Assembly (NCBI GenBank): GCA_951813605.1
Contig: OX638379.1
Span: 940,471 to 1,004,470 of the forward strand
Length of the DNA: 64,000 nt
Source: an uncultured Bryobacterales bacterium
GTDB taxonomy: Bacteria; Acidobacteriota; Terriglobia; Bryobacterales; UBA6623
Direction: 5' to 3'
Shown here: in pieces, positions 36,863-47,900 of the stretch
Layout: each line of letters starts with the position of its first letter
Numbering within the stretch: position 1 is the first letter of the stretch
Made by a program: the position numbers and the translations under genes
Notes under the pieces: generated by a model
Told to the model about the DNA's origin: nothing
Databases searched by the model: none
The model's input: the letters and a program-made list of their open reading frames with translations, nothing else

Positions 36863-38464
36863 ATGAGACCTTGCGCTATTGGCTTGGCGGCGCTGCTGCT
36901 GTCATTTTGCGGCCCGACCGGCGAAACTGCTGAAAAGATTGCGCTTTGGGGCCGTTGGGAAGAAGTCTTCACCGCAGCCGGGGAGGCGCCCGAGGACGCC
37001 AGCTTCACGGTCCGTCTCACAGCTCCAAGCGGAGCCGATCGAACGGTCGATGGGTTCTGGGATGGCGCGAGTGTTTGGAAGGTGCGCTTCATGCCGGACG
37101 AGACTGGCAAGTGGAGCTATCGGACCGCCGCCGAACCGCGAGTGGAGGGCCTTGACGGCCAGGAGGGGTCGTTCGATGTCACGGCCGCCGCAGCCCCGCC
37201 CAGCCGCTTCATGAAACATGGTCCGGTCGGCTTGTCTTCCACCGGGCACTATCTCGCGCACGAGGATTCGGAGCCGTTTTTCTGGCTGGCCGACACGGCT
37301 TGGAATGGCGCTTTGAAGTCCACGGAAGAGGCGTGGGACGCTTATCTGGCCGACCGCGTCGCCAAGGGCTTCAGCGCGATTCAGTTCGTAGCGACCCAGT
37401 GGCGCGCGGCCTACGCCAGCGCTGAAGGCGAGGTGGCTTACACGGGCTTCGAGGAAATCAGTATCAACCCCCGCTTTTTCGACCGCATCGACCGGCGCAT
37501 CGACAAGATCAACGAACTGGGGCTACTGGCAGCGCCGGTCTTGCTGTGGACTCTGGGCGAGCCGGAGCGCAACCCCGGCAGGCTCCCGGAGAGCCAGGCC
37601 ATCCGCCTCGCGCGCTATATCGTGGCCCGCTACCAGGCGCACCACGTTGTATGGTTCCTGGCGGGAGACGAGAATTTCTCCGAGGAAAGCGGCGATCGCT
37701 GGCGCAGAATCGGGCGGGGCGTCTTCGGGGGCCGCGAGCACGCGCCCGCCACGATCCACCCGCAGGGCCGCCAGTGGTTCTTCGATGACTTCGCCAACGA
37801 GTCTTGGCTCGACTTGATCATCTACCAGAGCAGTCATGGGGGCGGGCCGATCACTCTCGAATGGCTGCAGTCGGGCCCCCCAGCCCAGAAATGGCAGCAG
37901 GAACCCGTTCGGCCGGTCATCAACTCGGAACCCGGCTACGAAGGCATCTTGGCCTTGGAGAGAGGCGAACCGCATACGGCCGATGACATACGACCGCAGC
38001 TTTGGTGGAGCCTGCTCAATACGCCTGTAGCCGGTGTCAGCTACGGAGCTCACGGTATCTGGAGCTGGGAGTCCGAGCCTTCGGTCGCGCTGAATCACGA
38101 CCGTTTCGGTATCGCGATGCCTTGGAAAGAGGCGATGAACCTGCCCGGAAGCGGGCAGGTTCGGCACGTCGCTGACTTTTTCGGCTCGATCGAATGGTGG
38201 GCCCTTCGCCCTAGGAAGGAACTGATCCTGAATCAGTCCGCCGAAGTCGGAGGGCATATCGGAGCGGCGGCGTCCGAGGATGGCACGCTCGCGGTGATCT
38301 ACCTCCCACGAGGGGGCACGGTTCGCCTCCAGGCGGACCTGCTCGCGCCCGGCTTGAACGCGATCTGGTTCAATCCGAGGACCGGACAAAGCATGCTGAA
38401 CGAACGCGATCTGTTCACCGCGCCAACCAACCAGGACTGGGTGCTCCTGCGGGTGCTCCGTTGA
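36863..38464 (+). CDS. Secreted DUF4038/apiosidase-like glycoside hydrolase
   Basis: 533 residues; GGAGG lies 6 nt before the ATG. Signal peptide (AIGLAALLLSFCGP), then a DUF5060-like beta domain (about 27-108: WGRWEEVF, VWKVRFMPDETGKW), a DUF4038 TIM barrel (about 118-435: FFWLADTAWNG, VVWFLAGDEN, PVINSEPGYEG) and a collagen-binding-like beta domain at the C-terminus (about 440-533). Asp269 or Glu270 and Glu356 are candidate catalytic acids. Characterised relatives (GH140) release apiose or act on complex pectic side chains. Here it probably trims a polysaccharide outside the cell. Confidence 0.87.
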   Translation: MRPCAIGLAALLLSFCGPTGETAEKIALWGRWEEVFTAAGEAPEDASFTVRLTAPSGADRTVDGFWDGASVWKVRFMPDETGKWSYRTAAEPRVEGLDGQEGSFDVTAAAAPPSRFMKHGPVGLSSTGHYLAHEDSEPFFWLADTAWNGALKSTEEAWDAYLADRVAKGFSAIQFVATQWRAAYASAEGEVAYTGFEEISINPRFFDRIDRRIDKINELGLLAAPVLLWTLGEPERNPGRLPESQAIRLARYIVARYQAHHVVWFLAGDENFSEESGDRWRRIGRGVFGGREHAPATIHPQGRQWFFDDFANESWLDLIIYQSSHGGGPITLEWLQSGPPAQKWQQEPVRPVINSEPGYEGILALERGEPHTADDIRPQLWWSLLNTPVAGVSYGAHGIWSWESEPSVALNHDRFGIAMPWKEAMNLPGSGQVRHVADFFGSIEWWALRPRKELILNQSAEVGGHIGAAASEDGTLAVIYLPRGGTVRLQADLLAPGLNAIWFNPRTGQSMLNERDLFTAPTNQDWVLLRVLR

Positions 38465-38667
38465 GACAGGAGTCCAAGTCCCGGTCATAGCCGCACGGGC
38501 CGGCCCGCAAGCTCGTTTTCCGGACCTCTGCCGCGGAGTGCCGCAGCGTTTCATGCCAACGGTCGGACGGCAATGAGCGCTGCTCTGGTCACTGCCTCTT
38601 CAAACCAGCCGAGAGTGCCGCCCCGTTGGTCTCGACTGGCTGTCGGAGCACCGACACCGCCTGAGTC

Positions 38668-40002
38668 TCAACCCAGTGTCCAGGGCATTCGGTATTCGTA
38701 GTGCAGGTAGCGGTTCGCCTCTGCGCTGTTGGTGAATCGTTCGCTCTCCCGGTCCCAGGTCAGGTGCTGGCGGGTCTTGTAGGCGATGTTGGCCACGTTG
38801 GCGGTTGTCGTGGCCCGATGGGCCGATTCGATGTCACAGTTGGGCGTTGCCCGGCTCTTGACGCAGTCCAGGAAGTTCCGGATGTGAAAGCGGGTGTCCG
38901 CGCGCCCCTCGACCTGCCTGGCTTCCATGACGGGCCGGTAGGAATCCCTGTGCGCCGTGCGTTGCTCTTGGCTTCCCTGCAAGGGGCTTCCGCCCGGTGC
39001 AGGCATGGCCGCCTGGCGTTCCGGTATGACCTCCCAGCCGTCGAAGTAGACGTAAACAGTGGCCTCGGTTCCGCGCCATTCGGCGAGAAACGGCCTCGTG
39101 GCGCTGACGGGAGCGGCGTTGCAGCCGAAATCGGAAAGGGTAACAAGCGTCCCGCCCGGAAACTCCCAGAGCGCTTCCATCGTGTCGACGGTCTGGCGAT
39201 TGTCCTTGACGGCGAATTTGCCGCCGACGGCGGTGACGGATAGCGGCGCGTCCCGGCCGAGCCCCCACTGGATCAGATCGAGGAAATGGACGCCGTTGTC
39301 GGTGAGCTGGCCGCCCGAGTAGTCGTAGAACCAGCGGAACTTGTAGCTCAAGCGATTCTCGTTGTACGGGACGGCGGGAGCGGGGCCAAGATAGAGGTCC
39401 CAATCCACGCCGGGCGGCGGTTCAGCGTCAGGGAAGCTACCGATGCCGTGCGGGTACTCGTTGACGGCGCGCGCGGCGCGCGCGACGGTGACATGTCCGA
39501 TCGCACCGGAGCGCACGAAGTCAGCAGCTTCCTCGCAGTAGGGCGCAGAGCGGCGGTGTATGCCCACCTGGACGACGCGTTTGGTGCGGTGGGCGGTCTC
39601 GACCATGCGCCGTCCCTCATGGATGGTTAGCGAGAGCGGTTTCTCCACGTACACATCCTTGCCGGCGTTGCAGGCGTCGATCGTCATCAGGGCGTGCCAA
39701 TGGTCAGGAGTGGCGATCACAATTGCATCAATGTCGGACCTGGCGATGAGGTTGCGATAGTCCCCGAAGAGCGAGGGAGACGTTGCGGCGACCTGCGCGG
39801 CGTTCTCTAGGTAGTCGCGGCGAATGTCGCAGACGGCTACGATTTGCTGGTCGGCGTACTCTTTGGTGGCTCGCAAGAGCGATGTGCCGCGGTTGCCGAC
39901 TCCGATGAAGCCGAGGCGCACACGGTCGTTTGCACCGCGAATACGCTTGTAGGAAAGGGCCGCCAAGGCGGCGGTCTTGGCGAGTGTGCGGCGGGACGTC
40001 AT
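38668..40002 (-). CDS. Tat-exported Gfo/Idh/MocA family oxidoreductase
   Basis: 444 residues from ATG 40002, which opens a twin-arginine-like signal (TSRRTLAKTAALAAL). Nucleotide-binding GFIGVGNRG (about 31-39), then DHWH (100-103) and EKP (120-122) with the catalytic Lys121; C-terminal alpha/beta domain with the FYDYSGGQLTDNGVHFLDL block. The NAD(P) cofactor is presumably loaded before Tat export, as known for glucose-fructose oxidoreductase. Such enzymes oxidise or reduce sugars and inositols. It converges with the apiosidase-like gene and fits the carbohydrate block. Confidence 0.92.
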   Translation of the reverse strand: MTSRRTLAKTAALAALSYKRIRGANDRVRLGFIGVGNRGTSLLRATKEYADQQIVAVCDIRRDYLENAAQVAATSPSLFGDYRNLIARSDIDAIVIATPDHWHALMTIDACNAGKDVYVEKPLSLTIHEGRRMVETAHRTKRVVQVGIHRRSAPYCEEAADFVRSGAIGHVTVARAARAVNEYPHGIGSFPDAEPPPGVDWDLYLGPAPAVPYNENRLSYKFRWFYDYSGGQLTDNGVHFLDLIQWGLGRDAPLSVTAVGGKFAVKDNRQTVDTMEALWEFPGGTLVTLSDFGCNAAPVSATRPFLAEWRGTEATVYVYFDGWEVIPERQAAMPAPGGSPLQGSQEQRTAHRDSYRPVMEARQVEGRADTRFHIRNFLDCVKSRATPNCDIESAHRATTTANVANIAYKTRQHLTWDRESERFTNSAEANRYLHYEYRMPWTLG

Positions 40003-40374
40003 GAACGGAAAACCTGTCTGAATGCATTGATAGCACTTTGCCAACCGGCTTCACCGTCCCGATTGGCGAGCCCTGCGCATCCAAGGGGAACACTCGAGGC
40101 GGCTGTGTGTCACCTCAAGCCATCCGGTTTGCGTAGGTCTCGGTTCGCATATGTCTCTTGACTGCCCGGCTTTGAAGCGGTGCAGTTCGGTTCGTCTTGA
40201 ATCCCCGTCGCCGGCTTGATTGCCTTGGCGCGGGGACGGATGGCGGGAATCAATGGCAGGCGGTACCGAAATGCTAGGCGCAAGTGCCAGGAGGGCGCTA
40301 ACATGATCCCCGAAGGGATGCGGGCCGAACCCCTGTGATCGGTCCGACCCCACCGCACTCGCCGAGGTAAACCT
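40003..40374. other. Intergenic interval between divergent genes, 372 bp
   Basis: Holds promoters for the oxidoreductase and for the propeller/sulfatase operon. GAGG at 40364-40367 precedes the GTG at 40375. On the minus strand TATCAA lies about 24 nt before the oxidoreductase ATG. No gene recognised. Confidence 0.5.
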
Positions 40375-43300
40375 GTGCAGCACCGTACCGTTCCAATTCT
40401 CCTGCTGGCCTCGACCCTGATCGGCTGCAACTTGCTTGAACCCAGAGGCATCGACCGAATCTCCATTCCCGAGGGCTTCGAAATAGAGGTTGCCGCGGGG
40501 CCGCCGCTTGTCGACCGCCCGGTAATCATGGACATGGACGATCTAGGACGCCTTTACATTGCCGAGTCGTCCGGGTCAAATGACGACGTTAGGAAGCAAC
40601 TCGCCGAGCGCCCTCACCGCATCCTCCGCTTGGAAGATGTCGACGGTGACGGTCTCTACGACCAGCGGACTGTGTTCGCAGACAAGATGATGTTTCCCGA
40701 GGGCGTGCTCTGGCACGACGGGTCGGTCTACGTCTCGGCCCCGCCCAGCATCTGGAAGCTCACTGACACGAATGGTGACGGCGTGGCGGACAACCGCGAG
40801 GAATGGTTCGATGCCAAGACTCTCACGAACTGCGCCAATGATCTCCACGGGCCGTACCTGGGCCTCGACGGCTGGATCTACTGGACGAAAGGGGCCTTTG
40901 CGGAACAAACGTACGAACGGCCAGGACGGGAACCCCTTGTCACGCGGGCGGCCCACATCTTCCGCAGGAAGGTCGGCGGCGGTCCTGTCGAACCGGTGCT
41001 GACCGGAGGAATGGACAACCCGGTCGAGGTGGCCTTCACTCCCGAGGGCGAGAGGCTGCTCACCTCGACGTTCTTGATCCATCCCCGGCTCGGCAGGCGG
41101 GACGGCATGGTCCATGCGGTATACGGAGGAGTCTACGGAAAGGCTCATGGTGTCACCGACAGCCATCCGCTGACGGGCGGCTACCTTTCGGTCATGACTC
41201 ACATGGGGGCAGCCGCTCCGGTCGGCCTGGCTCGACTCGAGTCCGCTGGGCTCGGCGAGGACTACCGCGGAAGGTTGTTCGTGACGTCATTCAATCTCCG
41301 GAAGGTCACTTCCCACAAGCTCGTCCCGAAGGGTGCCAGTTTCGAGACGGAGGATGCTGATTTCCTCGTGTCCGAGAGCATGGACTTCCATCCGACCGAC
41401 GTCATGGAAGACGCTGACGGGAGCCTCCTCGTCATTGATACCGGCGCTTGGTACAAGCTGTGCTGCCCGACCGCCCAGTTAACAAAGCCTGACGTGCTTG
41501 GGGCAATCTATCGCATTCGGAGGAAGGGCGTGGCTCCGCCCCCGGACCCGATGGGGAAGAGCATTGACTGGACCGCTACGGATCCGAAGGATTTGACGCA
41601 GCTCCTGGGCGATGCTCGCCCCGCCGTGCGCAAGAAAGCGATTGCGCACTTGGCCGCCGAGTCGGCCGTCGAAGCGCTCCGGGATGCTAGTGCGTCTGAC
41701 GAGAGCCCCGATGTGCGCCGCAACGCCGTCTGGGCTCTCACGAGAATCGACACCATCGGTGCGCGCGATGCCGTTCGTGAAGCCCTCAACGACAAATCTG
41801 GAAGCGTCCGCCAAGCCGCCCTGCACTCGATTGCCGTGCATCGCGACGCCGCAGCAGTTACCGCCGCGGTCGAGCTACTGCGCGATCCATCGGACGCCAT
41901 CAAGCGCGTCGCTGCCGAAGCCTTGGGGCGGATCGGCGACCCGATCGCTGTGGGGCCGCTCCTGGCAGCCTCTGCCCAGACCGAGGACGAGGTCCTGACT
42001 CACTCGCTGATCTACGCGCTCATCGAGATCGCGGACCCGCGCTCGACGCGCAAGGGACTGACGGCCCCATCGGACAGGACCCAGAGGGCTGCGATGATCG
42101 CTCTTGACCAGATGCGCCCCGCTGCACTGGATCGGAGGACGGTGCTGCCACGTCTCAATTCCCCGATGCCGTTGATCTCCGAGTCGGCCAACTGGATCGC
42201 CGGTCGCCATCCGGAATGGGGCGGCCAGCTGGCGGGTTATCTGGATCGGCGATTGCGAGCGTCGGGTGCCGAGGCTTCGGAAGAGCTCGCCGCCCAGCTG
42301 GAACGGTTCTCAGGAAATCCCGATGTGCAGGCGCTGCTCGCTCGCACTGCGCAAGGGAAGGCGTCCGCCACGGCACGAACCGCGGCCTTGACAGCGATGG
42401 CCGCGGCACTCGTAAGCGAGGCCCCCGAGGGCTGGGCGGCGGCGATCGCCGCTGCATTGGCACGGCCGGATACGCTCGAGGCCGCACTGCGGGCGGCTCG
42501 ACGGCTGCCGCGGCCGGAAGAGGGCGAACCATTGCTCGATGCGGCGTTGCTCGATGTGGCGCGCAACCCGAGTGTGGACGAGGCTATCAGGGTCCGAGCT
42601 TTGGATGCGGGGATGGCAGAGGCCGGCGAACTGGAAGCACCGCTCTACGATCTTGCCACGAGCCAGGTTCTGCCTACTGTGGCAGTCGATGCGCGCGCCG
42701 CCGCTGCCAGGGTCCTGGCGCGCGCCTCTCTAGACGAGAGCCAGCTCATGGAATTGGCGGAATTGCTTCCCGAGGTTGGCCCCATGGAGCTTCCGCAGGT
42801 TGTCGAGGCCTTCGGGCAGTCCGACGATCCTGAAATTGGAGAGCGCTTTGCCGAGCGCCTTGCGCAGGCAAAGGGGCTCGCCAATCTGCGTGCCGACATC
42901 GTTGATTCCGCCGGACGCGGCTATTCCCAGGAGGTCCGCGACAGTCTGGACTCCTTGCTTGCGGGCGATGTGGGAGGGCTCGCCGAGCAAGGTGCGAAGC
43001 TCGATGGGCTGCTCGCCGCAATTGGGGAGGGCGACATCGTCCGCGGCCAGGCGGTGTTTAACAGAAGCGAGACCGCGTGCCTGACCTGCCACGCCATCGG
43101 ATACCAGGGCGGAAAGGTCGGTCCTGACCTGACTCGCATAGGCCAGATCCGCAGCAGGAGGGATCTCTTGGAAGCGATCGTGTACCCGAGCGCTAGTTTC
43201 GTGCGCAGCTTTGAGCCGATCGTGGCAGTCACAGAAAGCGAGAGCATTAATGGAGTGCCGCTCGAGGAAAGCGAGACACACCTGCTACTTGCGGTGAACG

Positions 43301-43467
43301 CCGACGACCAAGTGCGGGTCTTGCGATCCGAGATCGAGGAGATCCGTCCCGGGACCGTTTCGGTCATGCCCTCGGGGCTGGACGAGCAGTTGAGCCAAGG
43401 GGAACTCGCCGACCTGCTGGCCTTTCTTGAGGCGACCCAGTGGGGGCCTCCGGGCAGCGGGCGCTAG
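40375..43467 (+). CDS. Beta-propeller / HEAT-repeat / cytochrome c fusion lipoprotein (first)
   Basis: 1030 residues from a GTG with GAGG 7 nt upstream. Lipoprotein signal with a canonical lipobox (STLIGC18). Domains: six-bladed propeller of the TIGR02604 'membrane-bound dehydrogenase' type (about 30-400) with Ca2+-loop-like repeats (VDGDGLYDQ, TNGDGVADN); HEAT-like helical repeats (about 410-850: ARPAVRKKAIAHLA, SPDVRRNAVWALT); C-terminal cytochrome c domain of TIGR02603 type with CLTCH (902-906) and GPDLTRIG. It is probably tethered to a membrane with the heme domain free for electron transfer. Substrate unknown; the propeller suggests carbohydrate or alcohol oxidation. First gene of a three-gene operon. 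Confidence 0.92.
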   Translation: MQHRTVPILLLASTLIGCNLLEPRGIDRISIPEGFEIEVAAGPPLVDRPVIMDMDDLGRLYIAESSGSNDDVRKQLAERPHRILRLEDVDGDGLYDQRTVFADKMMFPEGVLWHDGSVYVSAPPSIWKLTDTNGDGVADNREEWFDAKTLTNCANDLHGPYLGLDGWIYWTKGAFAEQTYERPGREPLVTRAAHIFRRKVGGGPVEPVLTGGMDNPVEVAFTPEGERLLTSTFLIHPRLGRRDGMVHAVYGGVYGKAHGVTDSHPLTGGYLSVMTHMGAAAPVGLARLESAGLGEDYRGRLFVTSFNLRKVTSHKLVPKGASFETEDADFLVSESMDFHPTDVMEDADGSLLVIDTGAWYKLCCPTAQLTKPDVLGAIYRIRRKGVAPPPDPMGKSIDWTATDPKDLTQLLGDARPAVRKKAIAHLAAESAVEALRDASASDESPDVRRNAVWALTRIDTIGARDAVREALNDKSGSVRQAALHSIAVHRDAAAVTAAVELLRDPSDAIKRVAAEALGRIGDPIAVGPLLAASAQTEDEVLTHSLIYALIEIADPRSTRKGLTAPSDRTQRAAMIALDQMRPAALDRRTVLPRLNSPMPLISESANWIAGRHPEWGGQLAGYLDRRLRASGAEASEELAAQLERFSGNPDVQALLARTAQGKASATARTAALTAMAAALVSEAPEGWAAAIAAALARPDTLEAALRAARRLPRPEEGEPLLDAALLDVARNPSVDEAIRVRALDAGMAEAGELEAPLYDLATSQVLPTVAVDARAAAARVLARASLDESQLMELAELLPEVGPMELPQVVEAFGQSDDPEIGERFAERLAQAKGLANLRADIVDSAGRGYSQEVRDSLDSLLAGDVGGLAEQGAKLDGLLAAIGEGDIVRGQAVFNRSETACLTCHAIGYQGGKVGPDLTRIGQIRSRRDLLEAIVYPSASFVRSFEPIVAVTESESINGVPLEESETHLLLAVNADDQVRVLRSEIEEIRPGTVSVMPSGLDEQLSQGELADLLAFLEATQWGPPGSGR

Positions 43468-43490
43468 AATCAGTTTCCTTGGGGGAATTG

Positions 43491-44912
43491 ATGTATCGAA
43501 CCGTCTTGCTTGCCGCGCTGGCAGCCGCAACAATACCCGAAGCTCGCGTCCAAGCGGCCGAAGGGGACCGGCCTAATGTGGTTTTCATCCTCGCGGACGA
43601 TCTGGGCTACGGGGATCTCGGGTCCTACGGGCAGCGGATCATTCAGACACCAAGCTTGGACAGGATGGCCGCCGAGGGGATTCGGTTCACGCAGTTCTAC
43701 GCTGGCGCAACAGTTTGCGCGCCCTCGCGGAGCGTGTTGATGACCGGCCAGCACACGGGGCACACGCACGTGCGCGGCAATGCCTCGGGCCCGGACATGA
43801 CAGCGCAGTCGCTTCGCGATGTCGACGTCACCGTAGCGGAGGTATTTAAGTCGGCCGGATACTCCACCGGGCTATTCGGCAAGTGGGGACTGGGGGAGGT
43901 CGGTCTGGAGGGGCACCCTCTCAAGCAAGGATTCGACGCTTTCTTCGGGTACTTGAATCAGGTCCACGCGCACAATTACTATCCCGAATTCCTTTGGCGC
44001 AACCTGGAGAAGGCACCGTTGCGGAACAAGGTCGAGCGGATGTCGCGCGTGTACGGGGGGTTTCGCGGCGGCTGGGCGACCGAGCGTAACGAATACTCCC
44101 ATGACGTGATCATGAACGAGGCGTTGGACTGGGTCGAGAACCGTGACGAGAGCCCCTTCTTTCTGTATCTGGCGCTCACGATTCCCCACGCGAACAACGA
44201 GGGCACTCGCGGGACTGGCGACGGGGCTGAAGTTCCCGATCACGGGGCGTACGCCGCCGAGGGCTGGCCCGGTCCTGACAAGGGGCAGGCGGCCATGATT
44301 ACACGCATGGACCGCGATGTCGGCGTGCTGCTCGACCGCTTGAAGGAATTGGGAATCGCCGAGAAGACGCTGGTGATGTTCTCTTCCGACAACGGGCCGC
44401 ACAACGAGTCCAATCACGACCTCGTCAGGTTCAATCCCTCCGGGGTTCTGCGGGGCATCAAACGCGACCTGTACGAAGGCGGTATTCGCGTGCCGTTTCT
44501 CGCGTGGTGGCCCGGGACGATCCAGCCTGCGAGGGTCTCGGATCATGTGGGCTACTTCGGGGACCTGATGGCCACATCGGCGGAACTCGCGGGCGTCGAG
44601 ACGCCGGCCAACACGGATTCGGTCAGCTTTGTGCCGGCCTTGCGCGGCCGGCCTGACGAGCAGGAAGCCCACGAATACCTCTATTGGGAGTTCTACGAAA
44701 GCGGGTCGTCCCAAGCGGTGAGGCTACGTCAGTGGAAGGGCGTCCGAAAGCCGATGATGACGGGACGGATCGAACTCTACGACGTATTGCGGGACTTGAG
44801 CGAGAAGTACGATCTGGCCCGTAACCACCCGGATGTCGTTCAAGAGATCGAGGGCATCATGTCGCGCGCGCACGCAGCTCATCCCAACTGGAAGCTGCGC
44901 CCCCCTAGGTAG
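43491..44912 (+). CDS. Type-I sulfatase, C-A-P-S-R, between two cytochrome fusion genes
   Basis: 473 residues. The ATG at 43491 follows GGGGGA and lies 23 nt after the stop of the propeller gene. Signal peptide (TVLLAALAAATIPEARVQA). Metal-site FILADDLGYGD; formylglycine motif CAPSRSVLMTGQHTG (Cys76); GKWGLGEVG, so the usual His of GKWHLG is Gly; FSSDNGPHNESNHD near the catalytic centre. The sequence resembles sulfatases acting on sulfated galactans in marine bacteria, which is only a similarity impression. TAGAAT at 43465-43470 overlaps the upstream stop codon and could give a second promoter inside the operon. Confidence 0.93.
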   Translation: MYRTVLLAALAAATIPEARVQAAEGDRPNVVFILADDLGYGDLGSYGQRIIQTPSLDRMAAEGIRFTQFYAGATVCAPSRSVLMTGQHTGHTHVRGNASGPDMTAQSLRDVDVTVAEVFKSAGYSTGLFGKWGLGEVGLEGHPLKQGFDAFFGYLNQVHAHNYYPEFLWRNLEKAPLRNKVERMSRVYGGFRGGWATERNEYSHDVIMNEALDWVENRDESPFFLYLALTIPHANNEGTRGTGDGAEVPDHGAYAAEGWPGPDKGQAAMITRMDRDVGVLLDRLKELGIAEKTLVMFSSDNGPHNESNHDLVRFNPSGVLRGIKRDLYEGGIRVPFLAWWPGTIQPARVSDHVGYFGDLMATSAELAGVETPANTDSVSFVPALRGRPDEQEAHEYLYWEFYESGSSQAVRLRQWKGVRKPMMTGRIELYDVLRDLSEKYDLARNHPDVVQEIEGIMSRAHAAHPNWKLRPPR

Positions 44913-44922
44913 GGCGGCAACC

Positions 44923-47900
44923 GTGGTTGAACCGCCTGCGGCCCCGCCCCGCGGGCCGATGGTCTCCGCTGCGGTGATTGTCGCGGTCCTAGCAGCCGGC
45001 TCGTGCGCGCGCAGCGCCGGCCCGCCGCACCCGCCGGACGAAGCGTTGCGCACGTTCGAGATCCATCCTGATTTCACGATCGAGCTGTTCGCTTCGGAAC
45101 CCGACATTGCCGATCCCGTCGCAATGGCCTTCGGCCCGAGCGGGCGAATTTGGGTCGTGGAGAATTCGGGCTATCCGCTGGATTCCGCCGGTCGGCGGGG
45201 ACGTGTCAAGCTGCTCAGGGATCTCGACCGGGATGGCCTTCCGGATTCGGTGACCGTTTTCCTGGACGGACTCACGATGCCGACAGGAATCATGCCCTGG
45301 AAGCACGGCGTGATCTTGACCGACCCTCCCGATGTGCTGTTCTTGGCCGACAACGATGGCGACGGGCGGGCGGACGAGCGGGTCCGCCTGCTCAGCGGCT
45401 TCGCCCTGACTAATCCGCAGCACACAGTCTCAAGCCCGGTCTACGGCTTGGACAACTGGATTTACTTAGCGCACGAAGGCGCGATCCAGTCGGTGGTATT
45501 CGCGGACGAGTTCGGCGACAAGGGGACAGAAATTCACTTTCCGGGCCATCCGGACGCGCCCCGCCTGCCGGTCGACAGGCGGTCTGTGCGGTTCCGTCCG
45601 GACAGCCTGGAACTGGAATTTCTCGCCGGCGCTTCGCAATTCGGAATCGCCTTTTCCGAATGGGGCGACGTCTTGACGCACAACAACACTTATCACTCGC
45701 GGCACGAAGTCATACAGGCTAGGTACCTTGATCGCAATCCCTACATGCGAGTTGCAAGGACGGCACAGAACGTCTTCCAAGACCCGAATCCTGCGGCGGT
45801 GCATCCGATCACGGTCAGACCCCGATTCGAGTTGCTGTCGGGGATCGGCCAGATGACTTCCGCGGCAGGCCTCACCCGCTACCTGGGCGGTGCCTTTCCT
45901 GGTTATGGCGATCTCGCATTTGTCGGTGAGTCCGTTCACAACCTCGTCCACGCGGACCGCTGGGAACCTGCAGGGGCAACCTACGTAGCGCGACCGATCT
46001 CGGATGGACGGGAGTTCCTCGCGTCTAGGGACGCGTGGTTCCGCCCGGTGAACTTCACGATCGGCCCCGACGGCGCTCTGTACGTGATCGACTACTACCG
46101 CCTGGTGATCGAGCATCCCGAATGGACATCCACGGACACTGCTGAATCGCATCGTCTGTACGATGGCGACGACCGTGGCCGGATCTGGCGAGTCACTCCG
46201 AAGGACGGGCTGCCGTTCGTCGCTCCAAGCTTGGGCGAGGCGACGTCTTCGGAACTCACCTCGCTCCTGCGATCCTCGAACTATTGGAATCGCATAACGG
46301 CGCAGCGGCTGCTAGTAGAAAGGGGCGATTCGGGATCAATCCCTGCTCTTGAAATCCTAGCCGCGGACGACTCCAGCCCGCTCGGGCGATTGCACGCACT
46401 TTGGGCTCTTGAGGGATTGGGGAAACTAGCGGACGACCTGTTGCTTCAAGCGCTCTCAGCTTCGTCCCTTGGTGTTCGCAAGAACGCGATTCAGATCGCC
46501 GAGCCACGGTTTCGATCCGAACCGAGCCGGTGGCAAAACGCCTTGCTATCTCTGGAGAGGGATCCAGAGGCGCATGTCCGACTCCAGCTGCTCCTGACGC
46601 TCGGCGAAGTTGCGTTGCCTTCCCTGGCGCACGCTCGGGAACGCATGTTGCTGGCGGATCTGGAGGACGAGTGGTTTCACGCGGCTGCGCTGTCTTGGAA
46701 CTCCTCGACTCCGTCCCTTTTGCTAGAGCGCCTGTCGAGCCACCTGGGCCCTGGCAGCCCAGCGGAGCGCCTGCTCGAATCGATTGCCGCTTCGGCGCGT
46801 GGCAGTGGCGATGCGTTTGCAGACATCGTCGCTTGGTTGCCAAGGTGGGAGGGCGCTTGGCGGCATGCCGCTGTGCTTCGCGGCTTGCGACAGGGACTGA
46901 TCGGCATGGCGGTCCAACCGGAGATCTCGAATCGCACCCGAGAGCGACTGCTCGCCCTGGCAGGCTCCACGGACCACGCGGTTCGGCAAGCCGCCTTGAA
47001 CCTATTGGAAATGGTCGGCCTACCAAGGACAGATAGGTTGCAAAGGGCTTTGGAGCAGGCCACTCAGACTGCGCGGGATCTCGGTGCGCCAGCACGTCGC
47101 CGCGCCGGCGCGATTCGGCTACTCTCCCTTTCCGACGGTCAAGACTACTTGGAATTGTTCCGTCTGATGATCCGGCCCGGCGAGTCTGACGCGGTGCAGG
47201 CGGCGGCGGTCTCGGGTCTTATCCGCACCAATGCGGACGGCCTGTCCCTCTTCCTTCTCGACCATTGGGCGGAGCTGCCGAGGGAGTCGAGACTGGTTGC
47301 CGGAGAGGCGATGTCGGCGGACTCGAATCTTGCCACCTCGCTCGTTGGTGCGCTTGAAGATGGATTCATCCAGCCTTGGATGCTTGAATTCCGATCGAAG
47401 CGGCGGCTGATCATGCACCGGGACCCTGATCTGCGCCAGCGAGCCCGCCAAATACTGACCGAATCGGAGCGGGATAGCGAGGAGTTAGTCGAGAGGTACC
47501 GCTCGGCTCTGGTACGTGAGCCAGGCGACGCGGCTAGGGGGAAAGTCGTGTTCGAACGCGACTGCCAGGAGTGCCACCGGCTTGCAGGCGAAGGCAAGGA
47601 AGTCGGGCCAGATCTAGGCACTGTACGGACTCGCCCCGCTCTGAATCTCCTCACCGACATTCTTCTGCCGAGCGAGTCGATTTCCCAGACCTACGAGTCG
47701 TACGTAATCGAATTGACGAACGGGGAACTGATCGAGGGAGTGCTGGGGAATCAAGGGCCTGGCTTCGTCACGTTGCGTCGAGAGGGGGGCGAAGAGGAAG
47801 CCATCGACCGCGCTCGGATCGCGTCGATGCGAGTGGCCCGAATCTCTGCGATGCCGTCCGATTTTGATGGGCGTGTGAGGCCTTCCGAGATGGCGGACTT

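Noticed and set aside
37523-38554. 343-codon open frame antisense to the apiosidase-like gene
   Set aside because: Codon-shadow of a G+C-rich gene; no domain, signal or ribosome site, whereas the sense strand has clear domains.
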